A DNA stretch of 64,000 bases from Theocolax elegans (GCA_026168455.1 CM047428.1:36011255-36075254); one strand, 5' to 3'. Positions 21,755-31,778 are shown, counted from the first letter of the stretch. The notes: generated by a model not told the origin, from the letters alone. A program made the numbers and translations.

Positions 21755-24256
21755 TGGCCTCACCACAATAAAATAATTATTACTCCCAACGAGTAAAAAA
21801 AAATTTGGTGTCGGCTTAATTACAATAAATTGTAAATATGTACCGACTAGAGTACCAACAAAATTAATGCACTTAATCAAAATCCAAAAGACTTTCCTTA
21901 AGCGAAATTTATTTCGTCCTTAGAAGGACAAAATAATTAAATTTTGTTGGTTAAATTTGTGGCAAATCACACACTTAACAATTGCACCAAATTAAAATTA
22001 ATTATTTAACTTGCTCACAAGTCTATATAAGTAAAGTTTATAATAGTGTCTTGTGACTCACACACCGAGACTCTCTACAGTTGCTTCTGCAAGCACAAAT
22101 AATTATAAACAAAAAAAATCTTAAATTATTTCAATATCATCAGTAATTTACCAGTAATGGTAAATTTAACGATTTCCCCGAATATCTCTCTCGCCAGTTA
22201 TAATCCAACAGATTCCTCACTGGCGAAAAGAAGAATTTATTTTGTTATGGAAATTGAAACAATTAAAGCTTTTGTGACGTGGTATTCGCGTACCCGATCA
22301 AATCAATTAATTTATATAATTAATAAAGACCGTTGGGCCGCGTTGCCCAATACCGCGCAATTCAAGTAATTTATTTTTGGACTCACCACAATAAAATAAT
22401 TATTATTCCCAACGAGTAAAAAAAATTTGGTGTCGGTTTAATTACAATAAATTGTAAAAATGCACCGACTAGTGTACCAACAAAATTAATTCACTTAATC
22501 AAAATGCAACAATTGCACCAAATTAAAATTAATTATTTAACTTGCTCACAAGTCTATATAAGTAAAGTTTATAATAGTGTCTTGTGACTCACACACCGAG
22601 ACTCTCTACAGTTGCTTCTGCAAGCACAAATAATTATAAACAAAAAAAATCTTAAATTATTTCAATATCATCAGTAATTTACCAGTAATGGTAAATTTAA
22701 CGATTTCCCGAATATCTCTCTCGCCAGTTATAATCCAACAGATTCCTCACTGGCGAAAAGAAGAATTTATTTTGTTATGGAAATTGAAACAATTAAAGCT
22801 TTTGTGACGTGGTATTCGCGTACCCGATCAAAATCAATTAATTTATATAATTAATAAAGACCGTTGGGCCGCGTTGCCCAATACCGCGCAATTCAAGTAA
22901 TTTATTTTTGGACTCACCACAATAAAATAATTATTATTCCCAACGAGTAAAAAAAATTTGGTGTCGGTTTAATTACAATAAATTGTAAAAATGCACCGAC
23001 TAGTGTACCAACAAAATTAATTCACTTAATCAAAATGCAAAAGATTTTCCTTAAACGAATATTTATTTCGTCCTTAGAAGGACAAAATAATTAAATATTG
23101 TTGGTTAAAGTTGTGACAAATCACATACTTAACAATTGCACCAAATTAAAATTAATTATTTAACTTGCTCACAAGTCTATATAAGTAAAGTTTATAATAG
23201 TGTCTTGTGACTCACACACCGAGACTCTCTACAGTTGCTTCTGCAAGCACAAATAATTATAAACAAAAAAAATCTTAAATTATTTCAATATCATCAGTAA
23301 TTTACCAGTAATGGTAAATTTAACGATTTCCCCGAATATCTCTCTCGCCAGTTATAATCCAACAGATTCCTCACTGGCGAAAAGAAGAATTTATTTTGTT
23401 ATGGAAATTGAAACAATTAAAGCTTTTGTGACGTGGTATTCGCGTACCCGATCAAATCAATTAATTTATATAATTAATAAAGACCGTTGGGCCGCGTTGC
23501 CCAATACCGCGCAATTCAAGTAATTTATTTTTGGACTCACCACAATAAAATAATTATTATTCCCAACGAGTAAAAAAAATTTGGTGTCGGTTTAATTACA
23601 ATAAATTGTAAAAATGCACCGACTAGTGTACCAACAAAATTAATTCACTTAATCAAAATGCAAAAGATTTTCCTTAAACGAATATTTATTTCGTCCTTAG
23701 AAGGACAAAATAATTAAATATTGTTGGTTAAAGTTGTGACAAATCACATACTTAGCACTTGCACCAAATTAAAATTACTTATTTAACTTGCTCACAAGTC
23801 TAAATAATTAATGTTTATAATAGTGTCTTGTGACTCACACACACCAAGACTCTATACAATTGCTTCTGCAAGCAAAAATAATTATTAACAAAATAGTACA
23901 TTGTGTACTAAGGGCGCAAAATTGGGGACTCTGAATCCGCGAATCCCCATTGCGCCCGTGGTGCACATACTATTTTCTATCCGAAAGGGTGAAAAATGCT
24001 TTAAAAAATCAGGCGGGAATTGGCCATTTTGCGCCCGAAAAAGCGGGCGCAAAAACGCATTTTGCGCCCGCGCGGGCAGAAAAAAATTCTTAAATTTTTT
24101 CAATATCGTCGGAAATTTACCAGTAATGGTTTTACCAGTAAATTTAACGATTTCCCAAAATATCTCTCTCGCCAGTTATAATCCAAAAGATTCCTCACTG
24201 GCGAAAAGAATTTATTTTGTTATGGAAATAGAAACAATTAGAGCTTCAATCTATTA
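21755..24256. repeat. Tandem array of about 622-bp leader units in gypsy A
   Basis: Four units begin at 21755, 22379, 22911 and 23533, each with a GRCTCACCACAATAAAATAA start. Unit 2 lacks about 90-105 bp (the block around CTTAAACG...CTTAACAATTG). Unit 4 carries a GC-rich insertion at 23893-24080 and has no LTR segment. Units 1-3 end with the same 100-bp LTR end (TGTGACGTGGTATTCGCG... at 22273, 22803, 23427). The array lies between gag and the 5' LTR, so it is element leader amplified in tandem. Each unit is a string of short perfect hairpins (see findings). The identical 70-codon frames at 22157 and 23311 are by-products of the repetition. Confidence 0.8.
23893..24080. repeat. GC-rich hairpin cassette inserted in leader unit 4
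   Basis: About 190 bp of GC-rich sequence interrupts an A-run that is continuous in units 1-3. It is nearly all inverted repeats: TAGTACA/TGTACTA (23894-23910), GGGCGCAA/TTGCGCCC with inner TGGGGA/TCCCCA (23912-23957), GCGCCCG/CGGGCGC (24031-24050), and the palindrome GCCCGCGCGGGC (24066-24077). No coding pattern. It may be a small mobile hairpin element. Confidence 0.7.
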
Positions 24257-24670
24257 ATAAATACAGAACAACAAATTATAAAGGAAGAAAAGAAAAGAGA
24301 AAAAATTAAATTATTTATCTCGCTAACGAGCCTAAATAATTAATTTTAAAATAAATATAAAAATAAATACGGTGTCTTGTGATTCGCACACACCAAACCA
24401 TTTATTATTTTGCTTTTCCAAACCTAAAACAAAAAAAAATTTTCATGATAAATGAATTTATTGATCTTCACAAGCCAAAGAAACATTCCTCACATCTCAA
24501 GTAAGGCGGACTGTATTAATACCAGCCACTTTAGAAACCACACAGGATGAGTGTTCGAAAAAAGACTAAGACAAGCTAAGTCAAATAAATGTAAAATTTA
24601 ATTGATTGTAGTATAAAATTAATTAAAACTTAATAAGACGGACGAAAAAAAAAAAAAAATTAAAAAATTA

Positions 24671-24737
24671 TGTATTTCGCCCTGAGTATGTCTGGTGGGC
24701 TCATCAGTAGAGTCCAGGCATCTCGTCTCTAGATACA
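24671..24737 (-). ncRNA. Type III hammerhead ribozyme, FB1 left arm
   Basis: Minus-strand elements in order: stem III TGTAT, cleavage C, stem I TAGAG/CTCTA with a 14-nt loop, core CTGATGA, stem II GCCC/GGGC with a 14-nt loop, core GAA, stem III ATACA. All invariant core bases are present. Loop I contains ATGCCTGG; loop II has CCAGACAT, one mismatch from complementarity (the other three copies have CCAGGCAT). Predicted cut follows TGTATC. Such self-cleaving RNAs process transcripts of retroelements. Confidence 0.88.
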
Positions 24738-25301
24738 AATGACAGATATAAAAATATTTGAAAACCTGACGAGGAAGACATGGGGTATATATGCCCTACC
24801 GATAGCAAACTTTAATAAGTGCCACATACTAACAGGTAGCCCCCTAACGCACTTACATGGAACTACTGTCTTAATCGTCAGAATATTGTTACATAAGGCA
24901 TATTCGTGATACAATGCTATATAATTTTAAAATTTGAATTTTCCAACTATTAGAAAAATTCAAGAATTTATTGCTTTTGTACACTCTAAGTTACATGATA
25001 AATGAATTTATTGATCTTCACAAGCCAAAGAAACATTCCTCACATCTCAAGTAAGGCGGACTGTATTAATACCAGCCGAATTTTTCTAATAGTTGGAAAA
25101 TTCAAATTTTAAAATTATATGGCATTGGATCACGAATATGCCTTATGTAACAATATTCTGACGATTAAGACATTAGTTCCATGTAAGTGCGTTAGGGGGC
25201 TACCTGTTAATATGTGGCACTTATTAAAGTTTGCTATCGGTAGGGCATATATACCCCATGTCTTCCTCGTCAGGTTTTCAAATATTTTTATATCTGTCAT
25301 T

Positions 25302-25368
25302 TGTATCTAGAGACGAGATGCCTGGACTCTACTGATGAGCCCACCAGGCATACTCAGGGCGAAATACA
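25302..25368 (+). ncRNA. Type III hammerhead ribozyme, FB1 right arm
   Basis: Plus-strand copy, 67 nt: stem III 25302-25306/25364-25368, cleavage after C25307, stem I 25308-25312/25327-25331, CTGATGA 25332-25338, stem II 25339-25342/25357-25360, GAA 25361-25363. Loop I ATGCCTGG is fully complementary to loop II CCAGGCAT. All core positions match the family consensus. Cleavage activity is inferred from sequence. Confidence 0.9.
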
Positions 25369-25609
25369 TAATTTTTTAATTTTTTTTTTTTTTCGTCCGT
25401 CTTATTAAGTTTTAATTAATTTTATACTACAATCAATTAAATTTTACATTTTTGTTGACTTAGCTTGTCTTAGTCTTTTTTCGAACACTCATCCTGTGAG
25501 GTTTCTAAAGTGGCTGGTATTAATACAGTCCGCCTTAGAGTGTACAAAAGCAATAAATTCTCGAATTTTTCTAATAGTTGGAAAATTGAAATTTAAAAAA
25601 AAAAATTTT

Positions 25610-26560
25610 GGTTAATAATTTACACTACACTACAAACACAAATTTAATTAAATTATTTCAACAGTAGGGGTATTTACGAAATGTTGCAAATCCCGTATGG
25701 TTTGCAACAAAATAATTATTTCACTAATTGTCGTCCCAAACGACACTTTTTCAGCGAAATATATTTATTTTATCCTAAAAAGGACTAAATATATAATTTA
25801 TGTTGCTACCAAGTTGCAATAATTTATATTTCCTTTTTTTAAATAAATTGAACGAAAAGCAAATGAAAATTTAATTATTTAACTTGCTAACAAGTCTAAA
25901 CAATTAAATTTATACACTGAATTGTTGTACTCAAACACACCAAAAAAAAATTATAACCAATTGTTTAACTAACAAGCAAGTCTAAATAATTGCTAAAAAT
26001 GTGTAGAGATATAATTTAAATACACAAAAAGAGAAATGAAAGTTTTTTTTCATATATTAAAGTTTCACAGCAAATAACGAATACAAAATATTAGGTAAGA
26101 TGCCGATCATTAAAATACATGCAAAATAAAAATTTTAATTATTTAACTCACTCTCGAGTCTAAATAATTATATATTATAACTCTCGTATCTTTGCGGAAC
26201 AATCACACAAAGATACTTCATTAATTGTTTAACTTGCAAAAAGTCTAAACAATTAACACGAGTTATAAAAAAAAAATTTTCTCACACTCAAAAATTTACA
26301 AAAACATATTACAGTATCGTGAGCAGTAACACTTAATAAATACAAAATATTAAATCAAGTAATTACTGTCAGATAATTGCAACAAAAATAATTTTAATTA
26401 TTTTACTCAAACACGAGTTTAAATAATTAATATTACAACTATTGTAACTTTGCGGCTGATACTCACAAAGTTACTTACTGTCAATTATTTAACTTGCAAA
26501 CAAGTCTAAATAATTAACAAAAGTTGCAAAATATATTTTATACGCACAAATAAATTACAT
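25610..26560. repeat. Hairpin-dense leader region of gypsy A
   Basis: AT-rich leader sequence made of alternating short inverted repeats. One recurrent hairpin is TTATTTAACTTG/CAAGTCTAAATAA and variants (25875, 25963, 26139, 26225, 26398, 26485). A second is GTATCTTTG/CAAAGATAC (26186/26208) and GTAACTTTG/CAAAGTTAC (26444/26466). Others are GTTGCAAA/TTTGCAAC (25683/25701) and TGTCGT/ACGACA (25729/25740). Stems are kept while their sequence changes. No open frame of note. Sense strand of the parent element is minus. Confidence 0.7.
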
Positions 26561-27129
26561 ATATTATAAATATAAATATTAATAAAGATTATATAAACAA
26601 TATTAAATTAATATTACTATATAATAATATATGCATGGGTTAGGTAGGGGAGAAAGCAAAAAAAATATTCGCTCTCGAACACACAATAAAATCAATTAAA
26701 TCGCCGCGTCCCATATATAAAGAAAAACAATTATTTAAGATTTTCTTTAAAAGGGTAGGGGGCGGGGACAGCTTCCTCTCCCGAAAGAATATATTTTAAA
26801 ACACTCTCTCACCATAAATGTAAAATAGATCCCGCGCGAGAACGAATTTATTTTATTAGAATTAAATAAAATTATTCGCCGCAGTGGTTTCTCTCGGCGA
26901 AACCAGCTGCAAAGACTATTTACGCGAAAGGGCTAGACGATTGCGCTATCTCTCTCACACACATGATAGCCCGGCTCGCACCTAACTCCGATTCCCCGCG
27001 ACTAGGGATTCTTTCTCTCACTCCAACTCGCGGGCGCAATCGGATAGAGCCGATGATGATCGGCTCTTGCGAAGTCTTTCCTTACGCGCTGTTGGGGGGG
27101 GGGGGGATTCTCGCTGCCCGCGTTCCGCG
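26561..27129. other. Gypsy A leader, GC-rich part
   Basis: Leader sequence changes from AT-rich to GC-rich toward the 5' LTR. It holds a 14-base G run near 27091-27105 and further inverted repeats (TTCGCCG/CGGCGAA around 26876-26903; GAGCCGATGATGATCGGCTC near 27047). No coding pattern. Confidence 0.4.
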
Positions 27130-27232
27130 CAGGGTTGTCAGATGGCGATTTTTTCTCCTTGTTGCTCTTGCTTAATAAACATCAACATACGTAAGAGAGA
27201 AAAGGAAAAAAAATCGCCAATTGGTCACTCTG
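27130..27232. mobile_element. 103-bp hAT-type MITE, copy 1
   Basis: Begins CAGGGTTGTCAGATGGCGAT and ends ATCGCCAATTGGTCACTCTG, i.e. inverted ends, flanked by a perfect 8-bp TSD GTTCCGCG (27122-27129 and 27233-27240). CAGGGTTGCCA-like ends with 8-bp TSDs are the hAT signature. Copy 2 with identical length is at 38903. It sits in the gypsy A leader, so it postdates that element. Confidence 0.88.
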
Positions 27233-27240
27233 GTTCCGCG

Positions 27241-27650
27241 GCGCAAGCTACTCTCTCCTTCCATTGCCGCTCCCATACAAGCCAGCTAAAGATCTCCCGT
27301 CAAGCTTGCGATCGGGAGAAACCGATCTCGGTGAGATTGGGCGCTTTTGGCTGAACACGGTCAGGCGTGAACTCTCTCCCGATATACCGGTGTACACCTC
27401 TCCTCGGATACCCGAGCAAGATGGGGAATATTCCGGTATAGAGACGCGTCTCGCACGCTGTTTCTCTCGCTCTCTCTCTCTCACTTTAACTCGTACTACT
27501 CTCTTTCTCTCTCACTCACTCTAACTCGTACTACTCACTCTCTCTCTCTCAAACTTAACCCGCTCACGTTTCGCCGCGACACTGCTCGCGCGCGAAAAGA
27601 TGGCCGACAAATTTGTAATTTAATTTAAAATCGGTGAGGACGAAACCGTG
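27241..27650. other. Gypsy A leader next to the 5' LTR, with CT-rich microsatellite
   Basis: GC-rich leader that includes a CT-rich stretch (27461-27553) with repeats of CTCTCTCTCTCACTCT and two copies of TAACTCGTACTACTC. The short frames in it (from 27264) look like shadows of low-complexity sequence. No gene. Confidence 0.5.
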
Positions 27651-27669
27651 CGTCCTGTCACGGTCGCTA
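27651..27669 (-). promoter_or_regulatory. Primer-binding site of gypsy A, tRNA-Arg type
   Basis: Minus-strand TAGCGACCGTGACAGGACG lies two bases after the LTR end CACGTCACA. It matches, with one change (TAGCGA for TGGCGA), the tRNA-Arg-type primer site common in insect gypsy elements. This fixes 27672 upward as a 5' LTR and the leader as minus-sense. Confidence 0.72.
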
Positions 27670-27671
27670 TT

Positions 27672-28278
27672 TGTGACGTGGTATTCGCGCACCCGGTAAC
27701 ATTAATTAATTTTTATAATTAATAAGAACCGTTGGGCCGCGTTGCCCAATACCGCGCACACAATTAATTTATATTGTCGCGAACTACGGGCTGTCGCCAG
27801 GAACACGAGTTCGCTCGGACGAACGGTGTGGAGGATTCGGGCGATTCTCCTTGCCTCGACATGATATATTTTAAATTAAGAGGATGTCAACGGGAGTGGG
27901 GTAAGCAATAATTATACACGCTGAATTAAACTAAAAATGAATAAAACATTTATTTTAGATTTAATTTAATAGTTGGCCATCCAGGTCGTGTGCCGCGACA
28001 AGTGTTGTTTCGCGCGGGCGGAAGTCCCGGGAAATCTGTCGGATCGAGATCCTCGCTTGCGACAGGTTCTAACTCCCAGGATCCGCTGTTCGAGTACCGT
28101 CGTACCCGAACACACTCCCGAGGTCTCACACATACATACACTCGGGGAAGGGGGGATTACTCTGTAATATAATGCACACTTACCGGGATTCGCCCCGCGG
28201 ATGGCCCATCCGATCCTTGTCCCTGCGGCCTCCTGGGCAACGGAGGACCGGTGTCGGCTGCGGTGGTGAGAACCGCAC
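27672..28278 (-). repeat. Gypsy element A 5' LTR, truncated
   Basis: Homologous to the 3' LTR at 12068-12700: shared GCCGCGTTGCCCAATAC, GGCGATTCTCCTTGCCTCGA, ACTCGGGGAAGGGGGG and GGCCTCCTGGGCAACGGAGG on the + strand. It stops near 28278, where sequence of LTR family B begins, so about 300 bp of the distal LTR are missing. The difference between the two LTRs is large by eye. Confidence 0.75.
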
Positions 28279-28294
28279 AATACATAGATTCGCG

Positions 28295-28554
28295 TAATTT
28301 CGACCTACCAGGTAAATATTCGGTGTGTTGGCGTGAACTCGCTCTTGCTCCATTGTTCTTGGAAATACGCTTCCTACTTGAATAAATCATTATACATATA
28401 AAGAATAATTCATTATGCTAGAATTGAGAGTAAAAATAATAATGATATAAGTGTCTAACATTAAGTTGGATTGATTACATTTATCAAATATATAATAAAC
28501 AAAGGATAATAGTAAATGTCGCAAATTTTGGGAGCTGAGCCTCATATCGTAACA
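28295..28554 (-). repeat. LTR of family B, minus orientation
   Basis: On the minus strand it starts TGTTACGATATGAGGCTC at 28554. It matches the 3' LTR of element B at 7440-7665 and, inverted, 29685-29945. It shows the extra shared segment GCGAGTTCACGCCAACR and GAATATT further in. It lies against the truncated LTR of gypsy A. Confidence 0.7.
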
Positions 28555-29684
28555 CCAGCTATTCCCACAGCATCAGGAACGGGCAGCCGAGACAGGCTTA
28601 GTGGGGACCGACAGTACAGTCGCGCCGCCAGACATTAGCATAACCGAGCTGAAAATGTCTCCAGGGCCGGATGGAATACCTGATCTGGCCATTAAGACCG
28701 ATGCCCTGAATGTGCCACAAATTTTTGCGAACACATTTAGTGCATGTTTTCAGTTAGGATGCTTCCCAGCACGGTGGAAGGTACAAAGGTTGGTGCTTCT
28801 CCCAAAGGGGAGCCAGCCACCGGTGAACCCTTCCTCGTACTGTCCACTCTGTTTGTTCGATATAGCTGGGAAGCTTGTTGAGCAGGTCATTTGTGCCAGG
28901 CTTCTTTCTCTCTTTTGGAACGTCATTTACGACGAGCGCCTTAGGCAGCAGCTTCCAGAGGGAGTGTAGATGGTGGCTTTTGCGGACGATGTGGCTTTGG
29001 TCGTCGTCGCAATGAGCATCGTGGCTGGATGGTTGAGCACCCATGGGCTGTGTCTGGCGGCCGAAAAGACTGAGGCGGTACTTATCTGCAGAACGAAGCA
29101 AAGGAGGTACACCAGCTTTACTGTAAATGGTAAGCGTATAATATCGGCGGACACGGTGAAGTACCTAGGAGTCATCTTGGATGCGTGGTCAACATTCAAG
29201 GAACACCTACAGAGCGCAGGGTCGAAAGTCGCAGTAGTGGCTAGAGCTTTGTCGAGCATAATACCCAATATCGGAGGCCAAAGCAGCAACGTCGAGACCT
29301 CTCAGCGACAGTGGTAAGCTCGGTAATGTTATATGGAGCTCCGATTTGGGCGGATGCCCTAATAAGTAACCTAAGCTACGGTGCATCCTGTCGGCGAGCC
29401 TGCAGAATAGCCGCACTAAGGCTGGCTCTTGCTTATAGAACCGTGTCAGATCTAGCACTGTCGGTGATCGTGGGAACTCCTCCCATCGATCTTTTGGCGA
29501 TAGAGAGGGCTGATACGTATAGAAAAGGTCGGCGTATAGTAGAAAACAGCAGTAAAGCATCACGAAGTTGTAGCAGTCGGTGGTCAAACAGTACCATCGA
29601 ACTGTTACAGCAGAAGTGGGATTCTGCAAGCGAAGGTCCCTTGACCCACCGCGTCATCACAGATGTCGCCAAGTGGACGAGTAG
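28555..29684 (+). pseudogene. R1-clade LINE ORF2 fragment with internal deletion
   Basis: Pieces of an R1-type RT on the + strand: 28650-28940 has MSPGPDGIPDLAIKT, FPARWKVQRLVLLPKGSQPP, DIAGKLVEQVICARLL; then a deletion joins ...NVIYDERLRQQLPEGV, a TAG stop, and MVAFADDVALVVV (motif C, FADD). Next come LAAEKTEAVLI, VNGKRIISADTVKYLGVILD, and after a frameshift the C-terminal region from 29311 (LYGAPIWADAL, YRTVSDLALSVIVGTPPIDL). Motifs A and B are missing through the deletion. The family carries out target-primed reverse transcription. It is bracketed on both sides by starts of LTR family B. Confidence 0.85.
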
Positions 29685-30250
29685 TGTTACGATATGAGGC
29701 TCAGCTCCCAAAATTTGCGACATTTACTATTATCCTTTGTTTATTATATATTTGATAAATGTAATTCAGCCAACTTAATGTTAGACACTTATATCAATAT
29801 TATTTTTAATCTCAATTCTAGCATAATGAATTATTCTTTGTATGTATAATGTATAAATTTATATGAGAAAGAAGCGTATTTCTAAGAACAATGGAGCAAA
29901 AGCGAGTTCACGCCAACGCTCCGAATATTGACCTGTCGAGCACCTCTCCTCGCGACATCAAATACTGAGAACATCATTGTAAACAATATCTAAGTTTTAT
30001 TTATTATTTTTGGAGTGGTGGAGTAAATAAATACTTGAAGTTAATGTTAATAAAAATATAATTAATACGGTATATAAATACACACGGCAATAGCCGTAGT
30101 CGGCGACACGCTTACATCGGAGTCTGAACGTAGAGTGTATTAAAGAGTATAGTGCATAATAGGCGCTTAGAGTATAGACGCGAGACATGCGCGGTACGCT
30201 TGCTCTCGCGTGAGCTCGTATGACTGCACAAAATCGTTGTATACCAATAG
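29685..30250 (+). repeat. LTR of family B, plus orientation
   Basis: Starts TGTTACGATATGAGGCTC directly after the R1 fragment. The first 260 bp are the inverse of 28295-28554. It continues with TTTATTATTTTTGGAGTGG and a TATA-like stretch (GGTATATAAATACACACGG at 30070), as expected of an LTR promoter. The distal end is not visible; sequence up to the satellite (30290) may belong to it. Confidence 0.6.
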
Positions 30251-30289
30251 ATGGCGCGACGTGTACCATTTCGGAGTAATAGAATGCCC

Positions 30290-31778
30290 GTCTTGGAGTC
30301 GCAATATATGGATATTTGGTCATTTTTAAATACTAAAAGAAATATCTATTTACTGCAAATTCTGTCCGATAATTAGTCGCAATATATGGGTGTTTGGTCA
30401 TTTTTTATGAGAAAAACGGTCTCTATTTACAGCTAATTCTGCCCGATAAACAGTCGAAATATATGGCTATTTGGTCATTTTCTTTATACTAAAAACGATA
30501 TCTATTTACAGTGGTTTCTATCCTATAAGGGTGCGGAATATATGGTTATTTGATCATTTTTTTATGAGAAAAACGATACCTATTTACACTTGATTCTGTC
30601 CGATGCGGTGTTGGAATATATGGATATTTGGTCGATTTTTTATTCTTTAACGAAGTCTAATTACTACAATTTCTGCCCCATTAAAAGTCGAAAAATATGG
30701 ATATTTAATCATTTTTCTATTCGTTAACGAAGTCTTATTACTAAAATTTTTGCCCCATTAGGAGTCGGAATATATGGACATTTAGTCACGTTTTTATGCT
30801 GAAAAGGAGATCTATTTACAGCCATTTCAGCTCAATAAGCAGTCGGAATATATGGATATTTGGTCATTTTTCTATTCATTACTATTATTCTACAATTACT
30901 ACTATTTCTACCGGATTCGAATTTTTTATGAGAAAAACGATATCTATTTATAGCGATTTCTGCCCGTCTCGGAGTCGCAATATATGGATATTAGGTCATT
31001 CTTAAATACTAAAAGAAATATCTATTTACAGCAAATTCTGTCCAATAATTAGTCGCAATATATAAATGTTTGGTCATTTTTTATGAGAAGAACGATACAT
31101 AATTACAATAATTTTTGCCCGATCATAAATCGGAATATATGGATGTTTGGTCATTTTTTTATCAGAAAAACGGTCTATATTTACAGCGATTTCTGCCCGA
31201 TAAGGAGTCGAAATGTATGGGCATTTGGTAATTTTTCTATTCGTTAACGACGTCTATTTACTACTGTATCTACCCAATTAAAAGTCGGAAAATATAGGTA
31301 TTTGGTTCTTTTTCATGCTAAAAATGAAGTCTATTTACAGCGATTTCTGCTTAATAACCAGTCGGAATATATGGGTGTTTGGTCATTGTTTATGAGAAAA
31401 ACAGTATTTAATACAGCGATTTCTGCCCAATAAAGAGTTAAAATATATGGGTATTTGGACATTTTTTTATACTAAAAACGATATCTTTTTGCAATGGTTT
31501 CTGCCCGATTAGGAGTCGGAATATATGGATATTTGGTCACTTCATTATGCTAAAAATGAGATCTATTTACTGCGATTTCGGCTCAATAAGCACTGGGATT
31601 TTACGGGTATATGGTCACTTTTTTATGCTAAAAGCAATATCTATTTAAAGCGGTTTCTGTCCGATAAGGAGTCGGAATATATGGGTATTTGGTCATTTTT
31701 TTATGAGAAAAACGATATTTATTTCAGTGATTTCTACCCGACTAAAAGTCGGAAAATATGGGTGTTTGGTATATATAT
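30290..31778. repeat. 78-bp satellite array, about 19 units
   Basis: The motif AGTCGGAATATATGG, then ATTTGGTCATTTTT, ATGAGAAAAACGATATC, TATTTACAGCGATTTC and TGCCCGATAAGG recurs with a spacing of 77-80 bp (AATATATGG at 30303, 30381, 30458, 30538, 30615 and so on to about 31745). Units differ by many substitutions, so the array is old. 78 is 26 codons, which explains short frames with repeated WIFGHFF-like blocks; stops are frequent and I do not call a gene. Ends are ragged at both sides. Confidence 0.88.

Larger units (their letters stand above)
24444..25596. mobile_element. FB1: inverted-repeat retroelement carrying two hammerhead ribozymes
   Basis: About 1.15 kb inserted in the gypsy A leader, flanked by a 13-bp repeat (A9T4 at 24431-24443 and 25597-25609). 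It starts CATGATAAATGAATTTATTG. The left arm (24500-24910) and right arm (25119-25540) are inverted copies. The centre repeats the element's own start (24994-25075) and a piece of its 3' tail, so it looks like a full inverted monomer plus partial and full direct monomers. Each arm has one hammerhead. The right-arm frame reading ALDHEYALCNNILTIKTLVP... recurs in FB2, but no protein family is recognised. FB2 at 62554 is the closest relative. Confidence 0.8.

Noticed and set aside
22157..23523. Two identical 70-codon frames (22157-22369 and 23311-23523) as a duplicated gene
   Set aside because: They lie in tandem leader units spanning leader and LTR end, have no protein family pattern, and unit 2 breaks the frame; repetition alone explains the identity.
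24729..25310. Small conserved protein encoded by FB elements
   Set aside because: The frame is shared only because the DNA repeats are nearly identical; it overlaps the ribozyme, is on both strands and has no homolog I recognise.
27091..27105. G-quadruplex element
   Set aside because: It is a single uninterrupted G run, not four separated tracts; likely a homopolymer expansion or sequencing artefact.
30290..31778. CRISPR array or coding repeat protein
   Set aside because: Units are directly adjacent without unique spacers and diverge throughout; eukaryotic context; stops are frequent in all frames.
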